From Qipengyuania sp. HL-TH1 (GTDB lineage: Bacteria; Pseudomonadota; Alphaproteobacteria; Sphingomonadales; Sphingomonadaceae): a stretch of 64,000 bases of DNA. Position 1 is the first letter of the stretch; each line of letters begins with the position of its first letter. This document shows positions 17,231-29,245 of this stretch, piece by piece. Below the pieces are notes generated by a model, which was not told the DNA's origin, ran no database searches, and saw nothing but the letters and a program-made list of their open reading frames with translations. Made by a program: the position numbers and the translations under genes. Location: contig NZ_CP142675.1 of assembly GCF_036365825.1 (NCBI RefSeq), positions 186,001 to 250,000 of the forward strand, given 5' to 3'.

Positions 17231-18017
17231 GGCGTGCGGCGACCGCGTCGCGCAATTTCGCGATCCGCGCCGCATTGGCACCCAGGTCGCTCATCCCGAC
17301 GCGCGAGACCGAACGGAAATCGATCTCGCCATCGGCAACGCGGGCCACCATGTCGTCCTTGAAGCCGAACCAGAAAGTCTCCGCGACGCCTTCGACGTGC
17401 CCGGCTGCAGCATCGGCCGTGACATCCACGAAGCCCAGTTCCTCCATTGCCTCCGCCACGGCCGCGACAGCTGCCGCGCGGTCGGCCGTGCCAATGGGGA
17501 GCGATACGAGATCGGGATAGGCTTGCGTGATGACCTGCGCATGCGACTGGTTCGCGAGCGGCGCTTCGGTTTGGGCCCACATATCCAGTTCGCCGAGCGG
17601 GGTGGTGTAGTCGTTGAGCGGATTGGCATCGCTCGCATTGCGGCGATCGACTGCCGCTTGCGAGAAGGTCGGAGGATTGGCGACATCGGTGGCGATGTCG
17701 TGGATCGGCGGAATATCCGCGGCCTGGCCGCGAACATAGCCCAGCGCAGCAAAAATCCCGAGCGGCACAAGCAGCGCGATCAACGCAAGCAGCCAGCCCC
17801 GGCGCGGTTTGCGCAGCAGCGTGGCGACTAGCGCCACCAACGCCACCAATGCGACGATGCCGAGCAGGATGGGCCCCGCCTTGATCGTCATCGTCAGCAG
17901 CCCCGTCTGCCAGCTCCACAGCCCGAACTTGGTGCCCAGCGCGGCGACCGCGAAATAGACCGGCAGCAGAAGCGCTAGGACAAGGGCGAGGCGGCTGTAC
18001 CAGGGCGATCGTGTCAT
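17220..18017 (-). CDS. DUF1499 membrane protein
   Basis: A 265-residue protein with three hydrophobic segments in the first ~95 residues, then a DUF1499 domain. The characteristic pattern is present: HDIATDVANPPTF at the domain start and FRSVSRVGMSDLGANAARI near the C-terminus. DUF1499 has no established reaction. The gene is convergent with the CDP-alcohol transferase, overlapping it by 11 bp, and lies 72 bp downstream of moaA in the same direction. Confidence 0.75.
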   Translation of the reverse strand: MTRSPWYSRLALVLALLLPVYFAVAALGTKFGLWSWQTGLLTMTIKAGPILLGIVALVALVALVATLLRKPRRGWLLALIALLVPLGIFAALGYVRGQAADIPPIHDIATDVANPPTFSQAAVDRRNASDANPLNDYTTPLGELDMWAQTEAPLANQSHAQVITQAYPDLVSLPIGTADRAAAVAAVAEAMEELGFVDVTADAAAGHVEGVAETFWFGFKDDMVARVADGEIDFRSVSRVGMSDLGANAARIAKLRDAVAARLNP

Positions 18018-18089
18018 TGCAGGGTTCCTAACGCGGCGAAGCGATTTTGCCTACGCGGGAATCGCGGGTGCCCGGACCGCGGGCCTCAC

Positions 18090-19067
18090 CTAGCCGCCGG
18101 TCACGCTCATATGGCGGGCGAGCGCGGGTTCGCGCTGGTCAACGTCGAAGGCATGGCGCAGCGGCTTGCCCGCGAGCAGCCGGTCGAGCGCCGCGTCGAG
18201 CGCCTCTTCGCCGCCGGCGCGGATGATATCGCGCAGTTCGACCTTCTGGTCGTGCCCGAGGCAGCCATAGACCGTCCCCGTCGCGCCGATCCTGATGCGA
18301 TTGCAGCCCGCGCAGAAATTGTCGCTCAGCGGCGTAATGAGGCCGAGCCGGGTGCCGGTATCCGCGACATCGAAATAGCGTGCCGGTCCGCCCGTGCGGT
18401 GGAGCGAGGGGACGAGCGTGAAACTGCGTTCGATCTTGGCGCGAACCTCGTCGAGCGGCAGATGCGTCGATTGTCGGTCGAGCGACACTTCGCCCAGCGG
18501 CATCGCCTCGATCAGGCCAAGGTCCAGCCCGCGCTCGCTGCACCAGCCGAGCAGCGCGGGCAGTTCGTCATCGTTGAGACCGCGCATCGCCACGGCATTG
18601 ATGCGGATCGCGAGGCCTGCCGCGCGGGCCGCCTCGATCCCGCTGATAACCCGGTCGAACTCGTCGCGCCGCGTCAGCTGGGCGAAGCGTTCACGGTCGA
18701 GCGTGTCCAAGCTGACATTGATCCGCCGCACGCCCGCATCATACAAATCCTGCGCCATGTCGGGCAGGCGGGTGCCATTGGTGGTGAGAGTGAGTTCCTC
18801 GAGGCCTTCACTACGCAGCCGCGCCAGCCTGCCGACCAGATCCATAATGCCCTTGCGCACCAGGGGTTCGCCGCCGGTCAGCCTGATGCGGCGGACGCCG
18901 CGCGCGACCAGATGCCGCGCCAGCGCCTCGATTTCCTCGAATGTCAGCAGGTCCCGGCGGGGGAGGAACTGCATGTCTTCCGCCATGCAATAGGTGCAGC
19001 GCAGATTGCAGCGGTCGGTCACCGACAGGCGAATATAGTCGATCTGGCGGCCGAAAGCGTCGCGCAT
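18090..19067 (-). CDS. moaA: GTP 3',8-cyclase MoaA
   Basis: A 325-residue radical SAM enzyme that, with MoaC, converts GTP to cyclic pyranopterin phosphate in molybdenum cofactor synthesis. The N-terminal CNLRCTYC holds the SAM [4Fe-4S] cluster; the C-terminal CAGCNRIRIGATGTVYGC supplies the three cysteines of the second cluster. LTGGEPLVRKG matches the SAM-binding region, and the protein ends in the conserved Gly-Gly. Length is normal for MoaA. No other cofactor genes adjoin it. Confidence 0.96.
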   Translation of the reverse strand: MRDAFGRQIDYIRLSVTDRCNLRCTYCMAEDMQFLPRRDLLTFEEIEALARHLVARGVRRIRLTGGEPLVRKGIMDLVGRLARLRSEGLEELTLTTNGTRLPDMAQDLYDAGVRRINVSLDTLDRERFAQLTRRDEFDRVISGIEAARAAGLAIRINAVAMRGLNDDELPALLGWCSERGLDLGLIEAMPLGEVSLDRQSTHLPLDEVRAKIERSFTLVPSLHRTGGPARYFDVADTGTRLGLITPLSDNFCAGCNRIRIGATGTVYGCLGHDQKVELRDIIRAGGEEALDAALDRLLAGKPLRHAFDVDQREPALARHMSVTGG

Positions 19068-19130
19068 GGCGGTGCCCTACACGCTGGCGGGCGAAGCCGA
19101 AACGGATTTTTGGCGCCTTGGGGAAGGCGG

Positions 19131-21158
19131 CTAACCGACGCTGCGCAGTTTGCCGAACAGGGCCGGCAGCGGTTCGGAGGCGCGCGCCTTGCCCATCGCG
19201 TCGGCGACCGCTTGCGGAACTGCGATCTCGATCGCGTGGGCGCGGTCCTCGCTCAGCCCGACCGAGACTTCATAGGTGCCCGGATCGATCACGAAGCGTC
19301 CGTCGCGTTCGAACCGGCCAAGCTGGTTGCCGCCGACTTCGAACAGTATCTGGCGGGTTTCCCCGCCGCCGAGCAAGACCCGCTGGAAATCGGCCAGTTC
19401 GGTCCGCTCCTGCCCGCGTCCGCCGGGGCGGCGCAGGTAAAGCTGGACGGTTTCGGTGCCCTCATGGCCCCCGACATTGTGCAGAACGGTACTCACAACG
19501 AGCCGGTCGTGCCCCAGTTCGGTCGTGGTCTGGCCGAGCCCGAATTCGGAATAATTGAGCCCGTGCCCGAAGGTCAGGCCCACCCGGCCGCGGTCGACCA
19601 GCGGTATCGGCAGGCGGCCGCAGGGCGCGAATTCGCCAGTCAGGACATCGGTGATGGCATGGCCCGACATACTGCCCAGCTGACCCGCGTGGATAATGCA
19701 GGGCAGTTTCGCGCCGCTGATGTCGGGATCGAGCGGACGCGCTCCGAGCGTGATCAGCACGATGCTCCGGTTGACCGCATAGAGCGCCTCGAGCAGCGTC
19801 TGCTGCGCTGCGGTCAGCGTGCTGGTTTCGCCGAGCGTGACAATGACCGTTCCCGCGCGGCGGGCGGCTTCGCTGGCCATGCCGATCGCCATATGGTCCG
19901 CATCGATCAGATCACCCGACGACGATCCTGCCTGATCCCGGCGCAAGGCCAGCCCGGGTACGAAATTGTGCGCCAGTTCACGGGTGTCGAACCCGTCGAT
20001 CAGGCTGGCCCCTTCCTGCGGCAATCCGCCGGTGGGCAGCGACCGGTCACCGGCAGCTTGGCCGACGACGAGGATTTCGCCCGAATCGATGCTCAGCGGA
20101 AGCAGCGCAGGGTCGTTGCGGAGCAGGATGATCGCGTGGCGTGCGGCATCGAGCGCAACGGTTCGCGCTCCCGCCGCCGACCGCTTCGGCGTTTCGGTTT
20201 CTTCCGGTCCCGCGCTGCGAAACAGGCCAAGGTCGTATTTCGCGCCCAGCACCTTGCGCACGGCATCGTCGAGCTGCAGCGGCGTCACGCGCCCGTCTGC
20301 AACCGCTGCCACCACTGCGGCGACAGAGATGTCGGCATAGGGTGCGCCGGTCAGATCCTGTCCTGCCGCCTTGGCGATTTCCGTCCATTCGGCGAGGTCG
20401 ATCCCTTCGAAACCGCCAGGCCCGCCAATGGCAAAGGTCGCACTGGTCGACTGGTCGCCGTTGTCGAGCGAAGAGGCAATCCGGCCAAGCGCGATACTGG
20501 CCGGGGGCGATTCGCGCAGCACACCTGCGACCAGGCGCAGCTGGTCCGCGGGCAAGTGCGCGCCGCGGCGACCCGTCCACGAGGGGTTATCCACGCGCAG
20601 GCACGCGAGCATGCTGCCGCCTTCCTGATCCTCGAACTGCAGCCCGCGCACGGTGGCCGATGCCAGGCACCGGGCCAGCAGCCCTGATGCGCCCCAGCTC
20701 GCGGAAAGATCCTTGTCGGTATGCGATGTGCTCAGCGCGACGGAGGGCCCGAGCAGCCAGTTCTTGCCTCTATCCCGCGCCTCGGCGGCAACGATGCGCG
20801 CGGCGCGCTCGACCACCTCGGGCGCCCAGCTTGCGGCCAGCGCGAAGGGGCTCGGCATGATGACCGCTTCGCCGCGACCGGGAGTGGCGGCATAGAGCAG
20901 GGGAATGCCCAAGCGGGTTTCTTCGATGGCCATACTCTGGAGAGTGGCAAACTCGGCGGGCGAGCCGGGACCCACGAGACCGCTCAACTGGCCCCGGCGG
21001 AGCTGGTCGCGCACGCGATCGATTGCATCGGTATCGGCTGGATCGGGCGCGCGTTCGAGCGCCAATTGCCCGACCTTCTCCTCCACCGACATGATGGCGA
21101 GCAGGTCTTCAACGAAACGCTCGCGTTCGGCGGCGTAATCGGTGGGGCGGCGTGCCAT
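19131..21158 (-). CDS. Degenerate GH3-like protein, probable pseudoenzyme
   Basis: A 675-residue protein with the full BglX-like layout: N-terminal barrel (to ~290), GH3 C-terminal sandwich, and a fibronectin-III-like end. No signal peptide is visible, so it appears cytoplasmic. Key GH3 signatures are missing. The nucleophile motif (normally SDW) reads AEW with Glu257; the KHF and RDPRWGR substrate motifs cannot be found, and the GE...MSGEA segment of the C-terminal domain is altered. The reading frame is intact with normal codon use, so this is a maintained protein rather than a broken gene. It may bind a ligand or act as a regulator; weak or altered hydrolysis cannot be excluded. It is divergent from the sahR-like gene. 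Confidence 0.75.
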   Translation of the reverse strand: MARRPTDYAAERERFVEDLLAIMSVEEKVGQLALERAPDPADTDAIDRVRDQLRRGQLSGLVGPGSPAEFATLQSMAIEETRLGIPLLYAATPGRGEAVIMPSPFALAASWAPEVVERAARIVAAEARDRGKNWLLGPSVALSTSHTDKDLSASWGASGLLARCLASATVRGLQFEDQEGGSMLACLRVDNPSWTGRRGAHLPADQLRLVAGVLRESPPASIALGRIASSLDNGDQSTSATFAIGGPGGFEGIDLAEWTEIAKAAGQDLTGAPYADISVAAVVAAVADGRVTPLQLDDAVRKVLGAKYDLGLFRSAGPEETETPKRSAAGARTVALDAARHAIILLRNDPALLPLSIDSGEILVVGQAAGDRSLPTGGLPQEGASLIDGFDTRELAHNFVPGLALRRDQAGSSSGDLIDADHMAIGMASEAARRAGTVIVTLGETSTLTAAQQTLLEALYAVNRSIVLITLGARPLDPDISGAKLPCIIHAGQLGSMSGHAITDVLTGEFAPCGRLPIPLVDRGRVGLTFGHGLNYSEFGLGQTTTELGHDRLVVSTVLHNVGGHEGTETVQLYLRRPGGRGQERTELADFQRVLLGGGETRQILFEVGGNQLGRFERDGRFVIDPGTYEVSVGLSEDRAHAIEIAVPQAVADAMGKARASEPLPALFGKLRSVG

Positions 21159-21252
21159 GGCAGGCCCGTGTCCCACAAATAGGTAAACATCTTGTTTTGG
21201 TAGGTTCTTCGCTTTGTGGGTCGCGCCGCAAGCCGCTTGTGAAGGGAGGTGA

Positions 21253-21280
21253 TTTACAGATATAAAAATATCTTTATATC
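21253..21280 (+). promoter_or_regulatory. Promoter with embedded SahR-like operator
   Basis: A -35-like TTTACA (21253-21258) and -10-like TATATC (21275-21280) are 16 bases apart. A palindrome with perfect arms GATATAAA (21259-21266) and TTTATATC (21273-21280) around AATATC fills the spacer and the -10. The start codon is at 21290, so transcription would begin within a few bases of ATG and the message would be leaderless. From memory, SahR sites in alphaproteobacteria resemble this AT-rich palindrome; I cannot verify the consensus here. Confidence 0.55.
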
Positions 21281-21289
21281 CGTCCTGCA

Positions 21290-22261
21290 ATGCGCACCGA
21301 TACTCTCTTCCGGGCCTTGGCCGACCCTACCCGTCTCAGGATCATGCGCCTGCTGGGATCGATGGAACTGGCCGTGGGCGAAGTCGCGCAGGTGCTGGGG
21401 CAGAGCCAGCCCCGCGTATCGCGGCATATCGGCATCCTGTGCGATGCGGGTCTGGCCGAACGCCGCCGCGAAGGCAGCTGGGTCTTCCTGCGCGCTTGCG
21501 CGAATGCCAGCGAGGCGCCGCCGCTATGCGCGGCAGTTGCCGATCTGCTGGTCGAAGCCGAAGCGACCGACGCGCCATTTGCCGAGCAATGCGAGCAGGA
21601 CCGCCGCAAGCTTGCAGCGATCCGCCAGCATCGCGAGAGCGAAGCGCAAGTGTATTTCTCCGACCACGCGCATGATTGGGACGAACTGCGCCGCCTGCAT
21701 TCCTCTGACGAGGCGGTGGAGGCCGCGCTGGGCAAAGCCCTCGGCACCAGGTCGCTCGGACGCCTGCTCGATATCGGGACCGGCACGGGCCGCATGGCCG
21801 AACTTTTCGCCGAACGCGCCGAGCGGATCGTGGCGCTCGACAAGAGCCTCGCGATGCTGCGGGTGGCGCGCGCCAAACTGCAGCACCTGCCGACCGAACG
21901 GGTCGAACTGGTGCAGGGCGATTTCGCTTCGCTTTCGTTTGCCGCGGAAAGTTTCGACACGGTGCTGTTCCATCAGGTCCTGCATTTCGCGCAGAACCCG
22001 GGCGCGGCGCTGGCCGAGGCGGCGCGTGTGACGCGCCCCGAAGGACGGATCGCGATCGTCGATTTCGCCGCGCACCAGCGCGAGGAGTTGCGCGATCGCC
22101 ATGCGCATGCGCGGCTGGGCTTCGAAGATGGCCAGATGGCCAGCCTGCTCGACGAAGCAGGGTTCGAGCCAGCGGCCCCGATGGCGCTGGAGGATGGAGA
22201 ACTGGTGGTGAAGATCTGGATTGCGCAGCGGCGCGCCGCAAACAGGAAGGCCGCATCATGA
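21290..22261 (+). CDS. ArsR-type regulator fused to SAM-methyltransferase domain (SahR-like)
   Basis: A 323-residue protein. Residues 1-95 form an ArsR winged helix (ALADPTRLRIMRLL, then recognition region QSQPRVSRHIGIL); about 145-290 form a class I SAM-methyltransferase fold with motif I LLDIGTGTGRMAEL. This architecture beside metF and metH is that of SahR, which senses S-adenosylhomocysteine and represses methionine-cycle genes. It is first in an operon with metF (ATGA overlap, 22258-22261) and probably represses itself through the palindrome at 21259-21280. There is no ribosome site upstream of ATG 21290, and the frame is closed by a stop at 21263, which supports leaderless translation. 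Confidence 0.8.
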   Translation: MRTDTLFRALADPTRLRIMRLLGSMELAVGEVAQVLGQSQPRVSRHIGILCDAGLAERRREGSWVFLRACANASEAPPLCAAVADLLVEAEATDAPFAEQCEQDRRKLAAIRQHRESEAQVYFSDHAHDWDELRRLHSSDEAVEAALGKALGTRSLGRLLDIGTGTGRMAELFAERAERIVALDKSLAMLRVARAKLQHLPTERVELVQGDFASLSFAAESFDTVLFHQVLHFAQNPGAALAEAARVTRPEGRIAIVDFAAHQREELRDRHAHARLGFEDGQMASLLDEAGFEPAAPMALEDGELVVKIWIAQRRAANRKAAS

Positions 22262-23184
22262 GCCCGACGATGGACCAGATGCGCGAAGCCCAGCGCGCGC
22301 TCGACGCCCCGCTGTTCTCCGGCCTGCCCGGCGACGTCGAGGTGAGCTTCGAATTCTTCCCGCCCAAGAATGACAAGATGAACGAAACGCTGTGGCACAG
22401 CGTCGAAACGCTCGCCCCGCTTGGACCGCGCTTCGCCAGCGTCACCTATGGAGCAGGCGGTTCGACGCGCGAACGCACGCATGAACAGGTCGTGCGCATC
22501 CAGAACGAAGCGCATATCCCCGCCGCTGCGCATCTGACCTGTGTCGATGCAACGCGCGAACAGGTCGATGCGGTCGCGCGGCACTATTGGGAGGAAGGCA
22601 TCCGCCACATCGTCGCGCTGCGCGGTGACGCGCCCGACGGCCATTCGCGCTACACGCCGCACCCGGGCGGCTATGCCAATGCGGTCGAGCTGATCGCCGG
22701 ACTGAAGCAGATCGCCGATTTCGAGATTTCGGTCGCCGCCTATCCCGAGGTTCACCCCGATTCCCCCGATGCGCAGGCCGACATCGCCAATCTCAAGGCC
22801 AAGTTCGATGCCGGCGCGACCCGCGCGATCACGCAGTTCTTTTTCGATCCGCAATGCTTCTTCGAGTTCCGCGACAAGGCCGCCGCCGCCGGGATCGAGG
22901 GCGAGATCGTGCCCGGGATCATGCCGGTGATGAGCTTCGCCGCGGTCCAGCGGATGTCCGGGCTTTGCGGCACCGCGATCCCGCACTGGATGGAAGGGCT
23001 GTTCGAAGGGCTCGACGACCAGCCCGCCGCGCGCCAGCTGGTCAGCGCGACCATCGCCGCCGAAATGTGCCGCCGCCTCTATGCGGGCGGGGTGCGCCAG
23101 TTCCATTTCTACACTCTCAACCGCGCCGAGCTCAGCTATGCGATCTGCCACATGCTCGGCCTGCGTCCGAAAGCGAAGCCATGA
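22258..23184 (+). CDS. metF: 5,10-Methylenetetrahydrofolate reductase
   Basis: A 308-residue FAD enzyme that reduces 5,10-methylenetetrahydrofolate to 5-methyltetrahydrofolate, the methyl donor for MetH. Typical motifs are SFEFFPPKND with the catalytic Glu near the N-terminus, SVTYGAGGS, HLTCVDATREQ, and LRGDAPDG. Length is normal. Start and stop overlap its neighbours by four bases each, indicating translational coupling in a sahR-like/metF/metH operon. Confidence 0.96.
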   Translation: MSPTMDQMREAQRALDAPLFSGLPGDVEVSFEFFPPKNDKMNETLWHSVETLAPLGPRFASVTYGAGGSTRERTHEQVVRIQNEAHIPAAAHLTCVDATREQVDAVARHYWEEGIRHIVALRGDAPDGHSRYTPHPGGYANAVELIAGLKQIADFEISVAAYPEVHPDSPDAQADIANLKAKFDAGATRAITQFFFDPQCFFEFRDKAAAAGIEGEIVPGIMPVMSFAAVQRMSGLCGTAIPHWMEGLFEGLDDQPAARQLVSATIAAEMCRRLYAGGVRQFHFYTLNRAELSYAICHMLGLRPKAKP

Positions 23185-24221
23185 CCAAGCGCGAGCAATT
23201 CGAGGCTGCCGCGGCGCAGCGGATCCTGATCAAGGACGGCCCATATGGCACCGCAATCCAGCAGGCCGGGCTGAAGCCTGAAGACTACGCTGCGGGCACC
23301 GCTCTGGAACAGGACCAGAAGGGCAATAACGACCTCGTCAACCTGACCCAGCCGCAGGTGATCCGGGCGATCTGCGACAGCTATATCGACGCGGGCGCGC
23401 ATATCCTCGCCACCAACACCTTCAACGCCAACCGGATCAGCCAGGCGGATTACGGGGCGGAGGACCTGGTCCACGAGATCAATGTCGCCGCAGCGCGCAT
23501 CATCCGCGAGGCGATCGACGCGCGCACCGATGGCGTACCGCGCTTTGTCGCGGGGGCGGTGGGGCCGACCAACAAGACGCTGTCGCTGTCGCCCGATGTC
23601 GAGGACCCGGGCTTTCGCGAGGTTACCTTCGACGAAATCGTCGCGGTCTATGTCGACCAGTGCCGCGCGCTGGTCGAGGGCGGGGCCGATTTCATTCTCA
23701 TCGAAACCGTGTTCGACACGCTCAATTGCAAGGCCGCGATCATGGCGGTGAGACAGCTCGAACGCGAGCTTGGCCGCGATCTCCCGTTGATGATCTCGCT
23801 GACGCTGACCGACCTGTCGGGGCGCAATCTGTCGGGCCATACGGTCGAGGCGTTCTGGTACACGGTGCGGCATGCCAAGCCGCTGACCATCGGACTCAAT
23901 TGCAGCTTCGGCGCCGAACAGCTGCGCCCGCATGTCCAGCTGCTGTCCGATATCGCCGATACCTATCTGATGGCTTATCCCAACGCCGGCCTGCCCAATG
24001 ATCTGGGCGAATATGACGAGCTGCCCGAAACCACCGCGGCGCTGACCCGGGTCTGGGCGGAGAACGGCCGCATCAATGCGCTGGGCGGCTGCTGCGGCTC
24101 GACCCCGGCGCATATCGCCGCGATGGCGGCAGCGGTCGAAGGGCTGGCGCCGCGTATCCCGCCGAGCACGAAGCCCGACATGCGCCTCGCGGGGCTCGAG
24201 CCGTTTACGGTTGCGGCATGA
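23181..24221 (+). CDS. Methionine synthase, separate homocysteine-binding subunit
   Basis: A 346-residue stand-alone equivalent of MetH module 1. It binds homocysteine through a zinc site; the three cysteine ligands are visible as NCSFG (one) and GGCCGSTP (two). The remaining MetH modules are encoded at 24749-27352, so the enzyme is split between two polypeptides with an acetyltransferase gene between them. Split MetH occurs in other alphaproteobacteria such as Caulobacter. The open frame extends 109 codons upstream, but ATG 23181 overlaps the metF stop (ATGA) and begins the conserved sequence. Confidence 0.92.
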   Translation: MTKREQFEAAAAQRILIKDGPYGTAIQQAGLKPEDYAAGTALEQDQKGNNDLVNLTQPQVIRAICDSYIDAGAHILATNTFNANRISQADYGAEDLVHEINVAAARIIREAIDARTDGVPRFVAGAVGPTNKTLSLSPDVEDPGFREVTFDEIVAVYVDQCRALVEGGADFILIETVFDTLNCKAAIMAVRQLERELGRDLPLMISLTLTDLSGRNLSGHTVEAFWYTVRHAKPLTIGLNCSFGAEQLRPHVQLLSDIADTYLMAYPNAGLPNDLGEYDELPETTAALTRVWAENGRINALGGCCGSTPAHIAAMAAAVEGLAPRIPPSTKPDMRLAGLEPFTVAA

Positions 24222-24745
24222 GCGATTCGCTTGCGAACCGCGCGGTCATCCGCACCGCAGGCGTCGCTGACGCCGGGCGGCTGTCATTGATCGCCAACGC
24301 CTCCTTCCTCGAAACCTTCGCCGGAATGATCGCGGGCGATGCACTGGTCGCGCATTGCGAGACGCAGCATGCACCCGCCTATCTCGCCCGGCTTCTGGAC
24401 GCAGGCGCGCGGGCATGGCTGGCGGAAGTCGACGATGCCCCGGTCGGCTACGCCCTGCTCAACCGGCCCGAACTCGATGCCGCGCGCGATGGCGATATCG
24501 AGCTCAAGAAAATCTACCTGCTGTCGCGGTTCCACGGCAGCGGTATCGCGCGCGAGCTGTTCGACGCGGCCAAGGCCGGTGCGCGGGGGCATCAGCGTCT
24601 GCTGCTCGGCGTAAAGGACGACAACCGCCGCGCCATCGCCTTCTATACCAAGCAGGGGTTCAGGAAGATCGCGACGCGCCGCTTCGATGTCGGCGGCACA
24701 CTTTACGATGATGTCGTGCTCGCACGCGAACTCGACCGAGACTGA
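24218..24745 (+). CDS. GNAT-family N-acetyltransferase within the met operon
   Basis: A 175-residue acetyl-CoA-dependent transferase. [23 protein letters not shown] is the acetyl-CoA-binding R/Q-x-x-G-x-G/A region, and [13 protein letters not shown] is the usual C-terminal motif. It is inserted between the two halves of methionine synthase, overlapping the first by ATGA and ending 3 bp before the second, so it is made from the same message. The substrate is unknown; a polyamine, amino acid or protein are all possible. Confidence 0.85.
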   Translation: MSDSLANRAVIRTAGVADAGRLSLIANASFLETFAGMIAGDALVAHCETQHAPAYLARLLDAGARAWLAEVDDAPVGYALLNRPELDAARDGDIELKKIYLLSRFHGSGIARELFDAAKAGARGHQRLLLGVKDDNRRAIAFYTKQGFRKIATRRFDVGGTLYDDVVLARELDRD

Positions 24746-24748
24746 GCA

Positions 24749-27352
<2,604 letters not shown>

Positions 27353-27414
27353 CCGCGCTGCGGTAATATCGCAGTGCAGCACAGGTCGGCTGCAGGAGCG
27401 ATTCTGCGGCAGGC

Positions 27415-27599
27415 GCGCACGGGAGAGCCCGGATGGCGACGTCCATCCGGCGCCGAAGGAGCAACCGCCCCGGAAACTCTCAGGCTAAACGGACCGTGCG
27501 CTCCATCGGCACTCTGGAAAGCGCCGCGCGCCTGCGCGCGGCCACCGAAGGGGTAAGCGCACCCATCCGTGCGCCAGTCTCTCAGGTTTCCCGACAGAG
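27415..27599 (+). ncRNA. Tandem glycine riboswitch
   Basis: Two consecutive glycine aptamers lie upstream of the glycine-cleavage genes. Aptamer I has a perfect 8-bp P1 (GCGCACGG 27415-27422 with CCGTGCGC 27494-27501) and the signatures GGGAGAG, GCCGAAGGAGCAA and AACTCTCAGG. Aptamer II is closed by CTCTG (27512-27516) and CAGAG (27595-27599) and carries CTGGAAAGCG, ACCGAAGGGGTAAGC and TCTCTCAGGTTTCC. Double aptamers binding glycine and activating gcv expression are well established. This accounts for most of the 305-bp gap between metH and gcvT. Confidence 0.95.
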
Positions 27600-27637
27600 G
27601 GGGCATGGTTTTCGGCGCACCGCGAGGGCGCGCCCCC
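27599..27637 (+). promoter_or_regulatory. Expression-platform hairpin of the glycine riboswitch
   Basis: GGGGGC (27599-27604) can pair with GCCCCC (27632-27637) just after aptamer II, sharing one base with its closing stem; GCATGG/CCATGC is an alternative pairing. There is no U-run, so control of translation or Rho access is more likely than intrinsic termination. Confidence 0.45.
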
Positions 27638-27657
27638 ATGCTTGTGAGGGACGGGAC

Positions 27658-28833
27658 TTGAGCGACGACACCGAAGATACGATTGCCGAAACCGAAACGC
27701 TGCCGCTCGATGCGTGGCATCGCCGCAAGGGCGCGCGGATGGTACCCTTTGCGGGGTACCACATGCCGATCCAGTACGAAGGCATCGTTATCGAACATGG
27801 CTGGACCCGCACCCAGGCAGGCCTGTTCGATGTCAGCCATATGGGCCAGCTGATGGTCACCGGCGACAAGGCCGCTGCGGAACTCGAAAAGCTGCTACCC
27901 GGGGCGATCGCATCGCTCAAGCCGGGCAAGGTGCGCTATTCGCTGCTGATCGGCGAGGATGGCGGCATCCTCGACGATCTCATGGTCACCAATGCGACGC
28001 CGTGGATCGAAGGCGACGAAGAAGCGGGCACCGAGGGACACTGGGGCGAACCGGCCTATTACCTCGTGGTCAATGGCGCGATGAAATGGGACGACATCGC
28101 CCATCTGCGCGAACATCTCGATGACGATGTCACGCTCACCCACATGGACGAACACGCGCTGATCGCGCTGCAGGGCCCCAATGCGGCGACCGCGCTCAAC
28201 CGCGTGATGCGCAATGTCATCGACGACATGGTCTTCATGGAAAGCGTGGTCCACGACTTCGGCGAATGGCCTCTGCGGATCACGCGTTCGGGCTATACCG
28301 GCGAGGACGGGTTCGAAATCTCGGTCCCGGCCGAATTCGCCGAAAGCCTCGCCGATCGCCTGTGCGCCGAAATCGAAGTGCGCCCGATCGGTCTGGGCGC
28401 GCGCGACAGCCTGCGGCTCGAAGCGGGCCTGCCGCTCTATGGCCACGACATCACCCCCGAAACCGATCCCGTCTCCGCCGATCTCGGCTTTGCGCTGACC
28501 AAGCGCCGCCGCGAGGAAGGCGGCTGGATGGGTCACGAACCCGTGATGAAGGCGTTTACCGAGGGACCCGCCCAGAAGCGCGTCGGCCTCGCCATCGACG
28601 GCCGGATGCCCGCCCGCGAAGGCGCGCTGGTCTATTCGGGCGATACGCAGGTCGGCCGCATCACCAGCGGCGGCTTCTCCCCCACGCTCGAACGGCCCAT
28701 CGCCATGGGCTATGTCAACACCGCGCTTGCCGCCGAAGGCACCGAACTCGAAGTCGAGGTGCGGAAGAAGAGGCTCCCCGCCACGGTCGCCTCGCTCCCC
28801 TTCGTCCCCCATCGCTACCACAGAGGGAAATGA
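27658..28833 (+). CDS. gcvT: Aminomethyltransferase, glycine cleavage T protein
   Basis: A 391-residue T protein that takes the aminomethyl group from lipoylated H protein, forming methylene-tetrahydrofolate and ammonia. [29 protein letters not shown] and [11 protein letters not shown] are family motifs. An upstream open frame covers the riboswitch, but TTG 27658 with GAGGG seven bases upstream gives the proper N-terminus; rare TTG use fits tight control. The stop overlaps an ATG just before gcvH (ATGA, 28830-28833). Expression should rise with glycine through the riboswitch. Confidence 0.93.
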   Translation: MSDDTEDTIAETETLPLDAWHRRKGARMVPFAGYHMPIQYEGIVIEHGWTRTQAGLFDVSHMGQLMVTGDKAAAELEKLLPGAIASLKPGKVRYSLLIGEDGGILDDLMVTNATPWIEGDEEAGTEGHWGEPAYYLVVNGAMKWDDIAHLREHLDDDVTLTHMDEHALIALQGPNAATALNRVMRNVIDDMVFMESVVHDFGEWPLRITRSGYTGEDGFEISVPAEFAESLADRLCAEIEVRPIGLGARDSLRLEAGLPLYGHDITPETDPVSADLGFALTKRRREEGGWMGHEPVMKAFTEGPAQKRVGLAIDGRMPAREGALVYSGDTQVGRITSGGFSPTLERPIAMGYVNTALAAEGTELEVEVRKKRLPATVASLPFVPHRYHRGK

Positions 28834-28838
28834 TCGAA

Positions 28839-29210
28839 ATGGCCCGCTATTTTACCGATGAACATGAATGGATCGACGTCGAGGGCGACACCGCCACCGT
28901 CGGGATCACCGATTACGCACAAGGCCAGCTGGGCGACATCGTCTTCGTCGAACTGCCCGATGTCGGCAGCGTGATCGAGAAGGGCAAGGATGCCGCCGTG
29001 GTCGAAAGCGTCAAGGCGGCGAGCGATGTCTACGCGCCGATCAGCGGCGAGATCATGGAAACCAACGACGCGCTCGAAGACGACCCCGCGCTGGTCAACA
29101 CCGCTCCCGAAGAGGACGGCTGGTTCTTCAAGATGACCATCGGCGACAAGTCGGAGTTCGACGGTCTGATGGACCTGGCCGCCTACAAGAGCTTCTGCGA
29201 CGGGCTTTGA
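28839..29210 (+). CDS. gcvH: Glycine cleavage H protein
   Basis: A 123-residue lipoyl carrier that shuttles the aminomethyl group between P and T proteins. The lipoylated lysine is in [23 protein letters not shown] opens the domain, and [10 protein letters not shown] is the conserved C-terminal segment. Two ATGs are possible: 28830 overlaps the gcvT stop, but 28839 is better spaced from GAGGG and gives the standard [11 protein letters not shown] start. Confidence 0.95.
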   Translation: MARYFTDEHEWIDVEGDTATVGITDYAQGQLGDIVFVELPDVGSVIEKGKDAAVVESVKAASDVYAPISGEIMETNDALEDDPALVNTAPEEDGWFFKMTIGDKSEFDGLMDLAAYKSFCDGL

Positions 29211-29245
29211 TCCGCTGATGCCCTGTGGGGCGTGAAGGAACCACG

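Noticed and set aside
21243..21253. Near-ideal ribosome site (AAGGGAGGTGA) upstream of the sahR-like gene
   Set aside because: No start codon lies at a usable distance in the correct frame, which has a stop at 21263; it precedes the promoter-like elements and is probably coincidental.
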